Source: Rhodothermia bacterium
Lineage (GTDB): Bacteria; Bacteroidota; Rhodothermia; Rhodothermales; JABDKH01
Length of the DNA stretch: 7,042 bases
Reading direction: 5' to 3'
Assembly (NCBI GenBank): GCA_018679295.1
Contig: JAHHLP010000192.1
Location: 1-7,042, forward strand
The notes beneath the pieces are model-generated. The model had not been told where the DNA came from, searched no databases, and was given only the letters and a program-made list of their open reading frames with translations. The position numbers and the translations under genes are program-made. Below are positions 1 to 6,230 of this stretch, one piece after another (the first letter of the stretch is position 1; every line of letters starts with the position of its first letter).

Positions 1-822
1 GCCCTCCTCCATACCTTCCTCGATACCGACCTCAACGCAATCGATGATCGCAAGCGGCGCAGGATAGTGGCCGCCCGATTTCTCGATCGTCTTGTTGCGT
101 GCCTGTGATAGAATTACTTTTCTGCCCAGAGGATTGCCTTCCAGCAACTTCTCGGCCCACGTCTTGCGTGAGGTTCCATTTCCATCCCCACGCAGCTTGA
201 GCACCCTTTCCACGGCCACACTTCGAAGAATGGAAGCGGGAACGACTTCATCCACTATGCGCGACTTGAGAGCCTGACGACTGGAAAGACGCCTTCCTGT
301 CAGCATGAGCCCGAGCGCATCTTGAATTCCGATCAACCGCGGTAGCCGCTGCGTACCTCCCGACCCCGGAAGTAGTCCGAGTTTCACCTCCGGCAATCCG
401 ATGCGCGTGGCGGCGCTGTCGGTGCATATGCGGGAGTGACATGCGAGAGCAAGTTCGAGTCCGCCCCCAAGACATGCTCCGTCGATTGCTGCCACTACTG
501 GGAAAGGCAGACTCTCTAAGCGATTAAATAGCATCTGCCCTGAGCGCGAAAGCGCTGCCGCCTCCTCTACGGTTCGGCAGTTCGCGAGCATACTCACATC
601 GGCCCCGGCAATAAACGAGTCCTTCTTCCCACTTTCGATTACGAGTCCCTGCACGGACGATTCGGTCGCAATCAGGTCAAGCATGGCATCCGCATCGGCG
701 ATGTACCTCTCCCGCAAGATATTTTGTTTCTCCCCCGGGGTGTCGAAGACGGCGACGGCGATACCGGCGTCAGAGATCGCCAGGGAGAAGGGGCCAAAGA
801 GATGAACATTGTTGTTTTCCAT
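1..822 (-). CDS. fadJ: FadJ-type fatty acid oxidation complex alpha subunit, N-terminal part (3' end outside window)
   Basis: Bifunctional beta-oxidation enzyme: an N-terminal enoyl-CoA hydratase (crotonase) domain is followed in the family by a 3-hydroxyacyl-CoA dehydrogenase domain. Only the first 274 codons are here, so the crotonase domain is seen and the dehydrogenase part lies beyond the left edge (the family is about 700 residues). Visible landmarks are the oxyanion-hole strand IAGADVSML (residues 71-79), ACLGGGLELALACH (116-129) with catalytic Glu123, and GLPEVKLGLLPGSGGTQRLPRL (142-163) with catalytic Glu145. These blocks and the flanking text match E. coli FadJ closely as I remember it, including an NCRTVEEA block. 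The ATG at 820-822 is chosen because its N-terminus aligns with FadJ; no Shine-Dalgarno is visible before it. It starts 13 bases after the fadI stop, so co-transcription and perhaps translational coupling with fadI are likely. FadB-type is the alternative, but the fadI partner favours FadJ. Confidence 0.93.
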   Translation of the reverse strand, partial: MENNNVHLFGPFSLAISDAGIAVAVFDTPGEKQNILRERYIADADAMLDLIATESSVQGLVIESGKKDSFIAGADVSMLANCRTVEEAAALSRSGQMLFNRLESLPFPVVAAIDGACLGGGLELALACHSRICTDSAATRIGLPEVKLGLLPGSGGTQRLPRLIGIQDALGLMLTGRRLSSRQALKSRIVDEVVPASILRSVAVERVLKLRGDGNGTSRKTWAEKLLEGNPLGRKVILSQARNKTIEKSGGHYPAPLAIIDCVEVGIEEGMEEG

Positions 823-835
823 CGCCAAATCGGGA

Positions 836-2131
836 TTACGTTTCGAGTACGACGGCCGCGCCGATACCTCCGGCCGCGCAAGCGGTGGCCAGTCCAAGCG
901 AAGCCCCCCTCCGTCTCATCTCATTAAGCAACTGCACGACGATGCGGCCTCCCGTGGCGGCGAACGGATGCCCATAGGCTATTGAGCCTCCGAGCACGTT
1001 AAACCGGTCCGGGTCTATCTCGCCAATCGGCTCGTCGAGTCCCAGATAATCTCGGGCAAACTCTCGTGAGGGCCAGTTCTTGATATTGGCCAGGGTCTGC
1101 GCGGCAAAGGCCTCATGCATGTCAATCAGATCGACGTCGGTCAGCTTGAGCCCGGCTCGCCGAAGGGCTTTCGGTGTCGCGAACGAGGGTCCCATTAGAG
1201 CGTCGTTAAAGGGGTCGATTGCCACGAAAGCGTGAGAGCGAATATATCCGAGCGGTTCCAGATCGAGGTCTCTCGCTCGTTGCTCGCTCATAAGAATCAT
1301 CGAGGAAGCGCCATCGGTCAGCGGCGTTGCGTTGGCAGCCGTTACGGTGCCATGTCGTTTGTCGAAGGCAGGCTTAAGCTGGGCCATTTTCTCAAGAGAG
1401 GTGTCCGGCCTAATGTTGTTATCGTGCGAGAACGGCTCTTCGTAGGGCGGAGGGATGACAGTCATCACCTCCGATTCAAGCCTACCTTCGGCCCATGCCT
1501 TCGCCGCCAGCTTGTGCGATCGAAGGGCAAACTTATCCTGCTCCTCTCTTGTGACCTGGTGATTGCGAGCCATTTGTTCTGCGATCTCCCCCATCGTCAT
1601 CTCCGTCGTGTAGTCCTTAACGGCCGGGGCAACAGGCACGAGATCGCTTGGACGAAGGTCGCCGTAGAGCTGAATGCGCTTGGATAACGACTTGGCTCTG
1701 CTTGCTCGAATAAGCGTCTTGGCCATTTTGCGCGATACTTGTACGGGAAGCACCGACGTCGAATCGGAACCGCCTGCGAGTCCAATTTCGATATCGCCAA
1801 GCCAGATGGCTTGCGCGACCGAAATGAGGGTTTGGAAGCTCGTCGTGCAGGCTCGCGAAATGGAATAGGCGTCCGTCTCCGGCGGCAAACCCGCGGCAAG
1901 ACTTACCTCCCGCGCTATGTTCGGAGCCTCGGGGAGAATGCCTACCGAACCGTAGACTACTCTTTCGATCAGAGACGGATCAATGGGGGTTCGGGCGAGC
2001 AGCTCGCGCGTCACAACGGATCCGAGTTGAACCGCGTTTAGGTTCGCCAGCTCAGTAGCCTGGCGCGCAAAAGGCGTCCGCAAGCCCGCCACAACGGCCA
2101 CGCGCCCTCGATCCCTGTCGAAAAGGTCCAT
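836..2131 (-). CDS. fadI: 3-ketoacyl-CoA thiolase, FadI type (beta subunit of the fatty acid oxidation complex)
   Basis: Cleaves 3-ketoacyl-CoA with CoA to acetyl-CoA and an acyl-CoA two carbons shorter, the last step of each beta-oxidation cycle, in the cytoplasm. The product has 431 residues, close to E. coli FadI (about 436). The thiolase fold is complete: RTPFARQAT (18-26), the nucleophile Cys95 in ISRACTTSFQ, the GTVTAANATPLTDGA block (261-275), DMHEAFAAQ with His339, GGSIAYGHPFAATG with His388 (381-394), and the second active-site Cys418 in ATACAAGGIGAA. All key residues are present. The ATG at 2129-2131 gives an N-terminus that aligns with FadI; a short AAGGA lies only four bases upstream (2136-2140), a tight ribosome-binding site. 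It is the first gene of a fadI-fadJ pair. The start sits just below the terminator of tRNA-Gly, which leaves almost no room for a separate promoter. Confidence 0.96.
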   Translation of the reverse strand: MDLFDRDRGRVAVVAGLRTPFARQATELANLNAVQLGSVVTRELLARTPIDPSLIERVVYGSVGILPEAPNIAREVSLAAGLPPETDAYSISRACTTSFQTLISVAQAIWLGDIEIGLAGGSDSTSVLPVQVSRKMAKTLIRASRAKSLSKRIQLYGDLRPSDLVPVAPAVKDYTTEMTMGEIAEQMARNHQVTREEQDKFALRSHKLAAKAWAEGRLESEVMTVIPPPYEEPFSHDNNIRPDTSLEKMAQLKPAFDKRHGTVTAANATPLTDGASSMILMSEQRARDLDLEPLGYIRSHAFVAIDPFNDALMGPSFATPKALRRAGLKLTDVDLIDMHEAFAAQTLANIKNWPSREFARDYLGLDEPIGEIDPDRFNVLGGSIAYGHPFAATGGRIVVQLLNEMRRRGASLGLATACAAGGIGAAVVLET

Positions 2132-2159
2132 CGATTCCTTGAATGCCGTACGATCGAAA

Positions 2160-2195
2160 ATAGGAAAAGGCTCACGGGCAAACCCATGAGCCTTT
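2160..2195 (-). terminator. Intrinsic terminator of tRNA-Gly
   Basis: Two 13-base arms (2183-2195 and 2166-2178) pair across a four-base loop on the minus strand, followed by a T-rich stretch (TTTTCCTATTTTC) down to about 2156. The single non-Watson-Crick position is a U-G wobble in minus-strand RNA but would be a C-A mismatch in plus-strand RNA, and the T-rich tail is also on the minus side. Both asymmetries indicate that it ends the minus-strand tRNA transcript. It begins three bases after the tRNA and lies directly before fadI. Confidence 0.85.
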
Positions 2196-2198
2196 CTG

Positions 2199-2271
2199 AG
2201 CGGAATACCGGGCTCGAACCGGCGACCTCAACCTTGGCAAGGTTGCGCTCTACCAACTGAGCTAATTCCGC
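2199..2271 (-). tRNA. tRNA-Gly (anticodon GCC)
   Basis: A complete 73-base cloverleaf reads on the minus strand. The acceptor arms GCGGAAT and ATTCCGC pair perfectly. The D-arm is GCTC-AGTTGGTA-GAGC. The anticodon stem CAACC/GGTTG encloses the loop TTGCCAA, giving anticodon GCC (plus-strand positions 2236-2238), which reads GGC and GGU glycine codons. The T-arm GCCGG-TTCGAAC-CCGGT carries the standard TTCGA loop. The discriminator base is U73, as usual for bacterial glycine tRNAs. The 3' CCA is not encoded (the next bases are CAG), so it must be added by the CCA-adding enzyme. The gene stands alone, with its own promoter upstream and terminator downstream. Confidence 0.97.
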
Positions 2272-2280
2272 GTCCTAATT

Positions 2281-2309
2281 ATGATACAATCATGCTGTCG
2301 GCGGATCAA
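2281..2309 (-). promoter_or_regulatory. Sigma-70-like promoter of tRNA-Gly
   Basis: On the minus strand a -35-like TTGATC (2304-2309) is followed after exactly 17 bases by a -10-like TATCAT (2281-2286), matching the TTGACA/TATAAT consensus at 4 and 5 of 6 positions. The -10 element ends nine bases before the mature tRNA 5' end, so transcription would begin at or just before the tRNA. If the host belongs to the Bacteroidota, whose main sigma factor prefers other motifs, this fit would count for less. Confidence 0.6.
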
Positions 2310-2351
2310 CCGGGCACAAATGAGAATCGCGCAAATAACCTGCGGGCGTTA

Positions 2352-2876
2352 TCACTGGTTCCCCGTAAATCCCAGCGGTGCCTTCGGCGGCACGTCTGCA
2401 CCGTGGACGGGCACGACAATTTCGCGCACGACCGTCCGGCCGCCAACGGAAGTCCAAAATTTCTTGCCCGTCTCGTTCTCGTCGGCTACCGCGAGTCGAA
2501 TGCGACCCGCTCCCATTTCCTCCGCACGCCGCTTGGCCGCCTCGAACATGGCAGTGCCGATGCCGTCTCGCCGATGCGACTCATCAACGTAGAAATATTC
2601 GACGTACAGCTCGGGGCCGGCCTCAAAGATTGGCGGCAGACTCCACAGAAGCGCTGAGACAAAGGCGACGATCTCCCCGCGCCGTTCCCCTACCACGACG
2701 ACTCGGGTCGTATCGTGGATCCATTCGGGCAAGTCCGCGCGAAAACGTTCAACGGCATCAGCCGAAGGGGCCAGTTTTGGGTCGAGCGTGCCTTGCTCCC
2801 GCAGGAACCGCGACCACAGGCTGGACAACGCGTCCGCGTCTGTAAGCGAGGCATTTCTTATGTCAATGTCCTTCAT
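2352..2876 (-). CDS. GNAT-family N-acetyltransferase, substrate unknown
   Basis: A 174-residue single-domain protein with the GCN5-related acetyltransferase fold, expected to move an acetyl group from acetyl-CoA to an amine on a small molecule or protein. The acetyl-CoA-binding motif A is clear: strand YVEYFYVDES (91-100) followed by HRRDGIGTAMFEAAKRRAEE (101-120), with the R-x-x-G-x-G pyrophosphate loop at 102-107. Motif B follows as ENETGKKFWTSVGG (133-146). The N-terminus IDIRNASLTDADALSSLW is a typical GNAT start. Its ATG overlaps the asd stop codon in an ATGA arrangement, so it is almost certainly translated from the asd mRNA by coupling; a faint AAGG lies ten bases upstream of the ATG. 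It ends in tandem stops (TGA TAA). Nothing in the sequence shows the acceptor substrate, and no terminator is visible before the tRNA promoter. Confidence 0.9.
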   Translation of the reverse strand: MKDIDIRNASLTDADALSSLWSRFLREQGTLDPKLAPSADAVERFRADLPEWIHDTTRVVVVGERRGEIVAFVSALLWSLPPIFEAGPELYVEYFYVDESHRRDGIGTAMFEAAKRRAEEMGAGRIRLAVADENETGKKFWTSVGGRTVVREIVVPVHGADVPPKAPLGFTGNQ

Positions 2877-3946
2877 GCTATGTGCGCCTTGCGAGCATTC
2901 AAGTAACCCTGCTTGACCAGCAGCTCCGCGTTCAGGATCGCGCCACCGGCCGCGCCTCGTACCGTGTTGTGAACCAAGGCGACGAACTTAAAGTCAAGCA
3001 CTTCGCACTCACGGAGCCGCCCCACCCAGACGGTCATACCGCCGTTACGCTCAACGAAGCGCCGCGGCTGCGGATCGGCGTCTCCATCGAGAAGCTCCAC
3101 AAGCGAAGGCGGGCATGTAGGCAGTCCCATCCCGGTTACGGGACTGCAATAGGACCTGAACGACGCCGCCACCTGAGCCAACGTCGCTTTCTGCGCCAGC
3201 CCCACGCTCACGCATTCCATGTGGCCGTCGCGAACGGACACACGATTGCAATGCGCGCTAACGACTATTTCGGCCGGCTCGATCTCCGACCCATCAAGCC
3301 GACCCAGCAGTTTGCGAGGTTCCGTTACCAGCTTGTCTTCTTCTCCCCCGATGTATGGAATCACATTTCCTTCAATGTCCAGGGAAGCAACGCCCGGATA
3401 ACCGGCGCCCGACAGTGCCTGCATGGTGCTGACGATCACCTTATCGACGCCGAAGGCGTCGTGAAGAGGCTTCAGCGCACACACCAGGCCTACCGTTGAG
3501 CAGTTGGGATTTGTTACGATGTATCCCTCACCGGCGCGCGCTTGCTTCTCGATCAGAGCCGTGTGCTCGGGGTTGACCTCCGGTATCAAAAGGGGGACCG
3601 ACGCAGCCATTCGGTGGTTGCGGGCATTCGAGATGACCGGATATCCGGCGTCGGCGAAAGCTCCCTCGACCTCCCCTGCTACAGATGAGTCCAACCCCGA
3701 GAAAACGAAGTCACAGTCCAGATCGGGAGTACACCTCTCGACCGTCATAGCCGCTACAGTTTTCGGAATCGCTCCCGAGCCGATCCAGTTAGCGGCCTCG
3801 GAATACCTCTTTCCGGCTGATCTCTCCGAGGCGGCGATCGCAGAAACCGTAAACCATGGGTGCCCCTCGAGGAGCTCGATGAACTTTTGCCCGACGGCCC
3901 CCGTCGCGCCGAGGATGCCTGCCCGAATCGCTGTGTTTGCGCTCAT
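2873..3946 (-). CDS. asd: Aspartate-semialdehyde dehydrogenase, archaeal/fungal-type
   Basis: Reduces aspartyl-4-phosphate to aspartate-4-semialdehyde with NADPH, the branch point to lysine/diaminopimelate, threonine, methionine and isoleucine. The product has 357 residues. The N-terminal dinucleotide-binding motif GILGATGAVGQKF is at 10-22. The nucleophile Cys149 lies in TNPNCST, followed by the substrate loop ALSGAGYPGV (177-186), HCNRVSVRDGH (232-242) with the probable acid-base His242, and HNTVRGAAGGAILNAELL near the C-terminus. The residue pattern and length match the archaeal/fungal subfamily rather than the E. coli type. The ATG at 3944-3946 is preferred over an in-frame TTG 42 bases upstream because it puts the Rossmann strand near the N-terminus as in relatives; neither has a Shine-Dalgarno. 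The gene is followed by a four-base overlap with the GNAT gene and is divergent from folD. Confidence 0.94.
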   Translation of the reverse strand: MSANTAIRAGILGATGAVGQKFIELLEGHPWFTVSAIAASERSAGKRYSEAANWIGSGAIPKTVAAMTVERCTPDLDCDFVFSGLDSSVAGEVEGAFADAGYPVISNARNHRMAASVPLLIPEVNPEHTALIEKQARAGEGYIVTNPNCSTVGLVCALKPLHDAFGVDKVIVSTMQALSGAGYPGVASLDIEGNVIPYIGGEEDKLVTEPRKLLGRLDGSEIEPAEIVVSAHCNRVSVRDGHMECVSVGLAQKATLAQVAASFRSYCSPVTGMGLPTCPPSLVELLDGDADPQPRRFVERNGGMTVWVGRLRECEVLDFKFVALVHNTVRGAAGGAILNAELLVKQGYLNARKAHIA

Positions 3947-4123
3947 GGGTCGTACGCTTAAGTTGTCGGCCGGCAGAAGGCGTGGCAATAACCGCGCCCC
4001 CCGGCCACTAAACCGGTCAAGGATAACCCCTGCCGATGATCTTCAATCGTTAATCTGCGGTAAATTGATGTCTGAGGGGCGCTGCACCGAGATTGTCGGC
4101 TACTCGTGCAATACGCTTCGTCG

Positions 4124-4129
4124 TATTAT
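4124..4129 (+). promoter_or_regulatory. Candidate folD -10 element
   Basis: TATTAT matches the -10 consensus at 5 of 6 positions and lies 46 bases before the folD start codon, a plausible leader length. No good -35 element sits at the usual spacing (the only TTG-like hexamer is 25 bases away), so the call rests on the -10 alone. Confidence 0.25.
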
Positions 4130-4154
4130 CTAGTTCGATTCCCGCTCGTTTTAA
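4125..4154 (-). promoter_or_regulatory. Candidate asd promoter
   Basis: On the minus strand TTAAAA (4149-4154) and GATAAT (4125-4130) are separated by 18 bases, matching -35 and -10 consensus at 4 and 5 of 6 positions. The -10 hexamer shares bases with the folD -10 candidate on the other strand. It would give asd a leader of roughly 170 bases, which is long, so the assignment is weak. Confidence 0.25.
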
Positions 4155-4175
4155 CGATCCCAGACCCATCAGCTC

Positions 4176-5060
4176 GTGGCGACACTCATCGACGGAAAGG
4201 CGACGGCGCAAGCCGTGCGCGCAGAGGTAAAGGAGGAGGTTGAAAAGTGGACGAAAGAGGGCAATCGTGCTCCCTATCTGGCGGTCGTCCTCATCGGCGA
4301 CGACCCCGCCTCCGCGTCATACGTTCGAGGCAAGGCAAAGGCCTGTACGGAAGCGGGAACCCGCAGCGACACCCTGACATTCGACTCATCCATTTCGGAG
4401 ACTGAAACACTTGAGTTGATTGACCGGCTCAATAGCGACGACGACGTCGACGGAATCCTCGTACAATTACCCTTACCGGATCAGATAGACGATCGCAAGA
4501 TTATCCACGCCCTCGCCCCTAAGAAAGATGTTGACGGCTTTCACCCGGTCAATGTCGGCAAGGTGGTAATCGGTGAGCCGGGATTCCCGCCAGCCACACC
4601 TGCGGGCATCATGGAACTGTTGCGCCGGTATGATATCTCGACTACGGGAAAGCGCGCGGTCGTGCTTGGTCGAAGCAATATTGTCGGCAAGCCAATGGTC
4701 AACATGTTGCTTCAGAAAGGCGTCGATGCGACTGTGACGGTTTGCCACAGCCGAACTCGCGACATCGATCAGATCGCCGCCGAGGCAGACCTCCTGATTG
4801 CGGCGATCGGTCGCGCGCACTTCGTCACCGGCGACATGGTGAAAGAAGGTGCGGTCGTGATCGACGTAGGCATCAACCGGGTGGAGGACGCGACACGGCC
4901 ACGGGGCTACCGGCTTGTGGGCGATGTTGATTTTGAGGCCGCGGAGCGAAAAGCTTCGTACATCACCCCGGTGCCCGGGGGCGTTGGGCCTATGACGATT
5001 GCAATGCTTCTGAAAAACACAGTCCGCGCCGCGAGGATGAATGCGGCATCACTTGTATAA
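4176..5060 (+). CDS. folD: Bifunctional methylenetetrahydrofolate dehydrogenase / methenyltetrahydrofolate cyclohydrolase
   Basis: Interconverts 5,10-methylene-, 5,10-methenyl- and 10-formyl-tetrahydrofolate, supplying one-carbon units for purine, formyl-methionine and other synthesis in the cytoplasm. The product has 294 residues, the normal FolD length. The catalytic Tyr49 and Lys53 lie in YVRGKAKAC, Gln97 in GILVQLPLP (93-101) and Asp120 in KDVDGFHP (117-124). The NADP-binding segment is VVLGRSNIVGKP (162-173) with CHSRT (190-194), and the signature PVPGGVGPMT is at 265-274. All key residues are intact. The start is a GTG at 4176-4178, which gives the expected N-terminus MATLIDGKATAQAVR; no Shine-Dalgarno precedes it. 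A slightly longer loop (DATRPRGYRL, 238-247) lies before GDVDF compared with E. coli. It is followed 36 bases later by mscS on the same strand, probably as one operon. Confidence 0.97.
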   Translation: MATLIDGKATAQAVRAEVKEEVEKWTKEGNRAPYLAVVLIGDDPASASYVRGKAKACTEAGTRSDTLTFDSSISETETLELIDRLNSDDDVDGILVQLPLPDQIDDRKIIHALAPKKDVDGFHPVNVGKVVIGEPGFPPATPAGIMELLRRYDISTTGKRAVVLGRSNIVGKPMVNMLLQKGVDATVTVCHSRTRDIDQIAAEADLLIAAIGRAHFVTGDMVKEGAVVIDVGINRVEDATRPRGYRLVGDVDFEAAERKASYITPVPGGVGPMTIAMLLKNTVRAARMNAASLV

Positions 5061-5084
5061 AGGGTGAGTCGCGGCTTGCTCGCA

Positions 5085-5090
5085 AAGGAA
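5085..5090 (+). promoter_or_regulatory. Ribosome-binding site of mscS
   Basis: AAGGAA is a clear Shine-Dalgarno; six bases separate it from the ATG at 5097. It decides the start: the in-frame GTG at 5064 would lie inside the folD-mscS gap without such a site. This is the strongest ribosome-binding site in the window. Confidence 0.7.
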
Positions 5091-5096
5091 ACGTCC

Positions 5097-6143
5097 ATGC
5101 AGGAGAGTCTTCCAACGACCCAGAATCAGGACTCCGTGTTTGCGGACACGACGGTCGTCGATTCAGTGACCTCTGCCCCATCGGACAGCGTCGACGCGAT
5201 CGGCTCAATAAGTCGCGGAATTTCCGAGGCGGGCGAACTCCTTGCGACCGGGCAATTCTCGGAATTCTGGAACAAGGTTCTGACCTCCATAACGGAGTCG
5301 ACGGCCGGCTTCGCGCCTAACCTCATCGGCGCGCTCTTTGTATTTCTGTTGTTCTACATCGCGTACCGGGCTTTTGGATCGGTGCTGAGGCGCTTTCTTC
5401 GGCGGAGCAAGCGCGTGGACCTCGGTCTCGAGTCTCTCCTGATGAAGACGTACAAGATCGTCGCGACGGTCTTCATCGGAATCATGGTACTTGCCCAGTT
5501 CGGTGTAAACGTGACGGCGTTGTTGGCCGGACTCAGCATCGCCGGAATCGCCGTCGGTTTTGCCGCAAAGGATACCCTGGAAAACTTCATATCGGGCATG
5601 ACCATCCTGCTCGACAAACCCTTCGCGATAGGCGATGTGATCCAGGTTGAGGGCACGTACGGAGTAGTCGAGGACCTGACGTTACGTTCCACTCGCGTCA
5701 AGACACTCAACAACCAGATCATGGTGCTTCCAAACGTACACATGGTGAACCAGAAGGTCATCAACTACACCATGCTGGGGGTCATCCGTGTCGACATCGA
5801 TTTTGGAATCGCCTACAAGGAGTTCCCTCAGGAAGCGCGTGAAGCCGTACTCCCACTCACGGAGAGTGATGACGACCTGCATCCCGAATTCGACCCCGAG
5901 GTCGTCGTGACGAAGCTCAACGACTCGAGTGTGGACATGCAGTTGAGGGTGTTTCTCAAGGATGCGCGTAAGGAAGCCCGCGTTCGGATGCGATACGTCG
6001 AGAAGATTCGTGAGGCCTTGCGCGAGGCCGACATTGAGATCCCGTTCCCGCATCTGCAGCTCTTCATCGACGAGGCCAAGGCGTTCGAGGAGACACCGCT
6101 TATGCAGCCACCAATGCGAAGGCCGCCACCTGCTGAGGCTTAA
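5097..6143 (+). CDS. mscS: Small-conductance mechanosensitive ion channel, MscS family
   Basis: A membrane channel that opens under tension to release solutes during osmotic downshock; the family is a homoheptamer in the inner membrane. The product has 348 residues from the ATG with a good ribosome-binding site (a longer GTG start at 5064 is less likely). An acidic, soluble N-terminal stretch of about 70 residues precedes three predicted membrane segments: about 73-95 (NLIGALFVFLLFYIAY), 118-138, and the pore-lining helix 141-171 with the Gly/Ala-rich ALLAGLSIAGIAVGFAAKDTLENFISG. The family beta-domain follows (LLDKPFAIGDVIQVEG at 171-186, LPNVHMVNQKVINYT at 211-225), then the cytoplasmic alpha/beta domain to the typical IPFPHLQLF (315-323) and a proline-rich tail (PPMRRPPPAEA). 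No signal peptide is seen. It sits 36 bases downstream of folD and converges with the lipoprotein gene. Confidence 0.93.
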   Translation: MQESLPTTQNQDSVFADTTVVDSVTSAPSDSVDAIGSISRGISEAGELLATGQFSEFWNKVLTSITESTAGFAPNLIGALFVFLLFYIAYRAFGSVLRRFLRRSKRVDLGLESLLMKTYKIVATVFIGIMVLAQFGVNVTALLAGLSIAGIAVGFAAKDTLENFISGMTILLDKPFAIGDVIQVEGTYGVVEDLTLRSTRVKTLNNQIMVLPNVHMVNQKVINYTMLGVIRVDIDFGIAYKEFPQEAREAVLPLTESDDDLHPEFDPEVVVTKLNDSSVDMQLRVFLKDARKEARVRMRYVEKIREALREADIEIPFPHLQLFIDEAKAFEETPLMQPPMRRPPPAEA

Positions 6144-6230
6144 AAGATTGAAAGGGACTCAGAAGGCCGAACAGACTCCGAGGCGCCGGTTTGCCGACTC
6201 GACTATTGCGACGAGATTTCCGACGTGACT
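6144..6230. other. Convergent intergenic gap without a clear terminator
   Basis: These 87 bases separate the ends of mscS (plus) and the cyclase-like gene (minus). The only dyad I see is a seven-base inverted repeat (6193-6199 and 6233-6239) with a 33-base gap and no T-run on either side, which does not qualify as an intrinsic terminator. Termination here may be Rho-dependent. Confidence 0.4.

Larger units (their letters stand above)
3947..4175. promoter_or_regulatory. Divergent asd-folD intergenic region
   Basis: This 229-base gap separates asd (minus) from folD (plus) and must hold promoters for both unless they are internal elsewhere. I see no RNA gene, no open frame with a credible product and no lysine-riboswitch pattern. 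A GC-rich hairpin (3979-3998, seven-base arms with one mismatch, six-base loop) lies 33 bases upstream of the asd start and has no T-run. A gapped dyad AATACG...CGTATT (4110-4127) overlaps the promoter candidates listed separately. Confidence 0.5.

Noticed and set aside
1232..1687. Plus-strand open frame (151 codons) antisense to fadI
   Set aside because: A shadow of the conserved thiolase frame, with an arginine/histidine-rich translation lacking any domain pattern.
2882..3499. Long plus-strand open frame (205 codons) antisense to asd
   Set aside because: It lies wholly within asd, its translation shows no recognisable motif, and asd has intact catalytic residues across the same bases.
3947..3988. 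TTG start extending asd by 14 residues
   Set aside because: The extra residues precede the conserved Rossmann strand, have no counterpart in relatives that I recall, and have no ribosome-binding site; ATG at 3946 is more natural.
3979..3998. GC-rich hairpin upstream of asd as a terminator or riboswitch
   Set aside because: It has no T-run and one mismatch, and the surrounding leader lacks the lysine-riboswitch consensus; it may be incidental to GC-rich sequence.
3504..4133. Plus-strand open frame (209 codons) overlapping the asd 5' end and the intergenic region
   Set aside because: Most of it is antisense to the asd Rossmann domain; the translation has no family features and no ribosome-binding site.
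5064..5096. GTG start extending mscS by 11 residues
   Set aside because: The downstream ATG at 5097 has a well-spaced AAGGAA; the GTG is only three bases after the folD stop and lacks comparable support.
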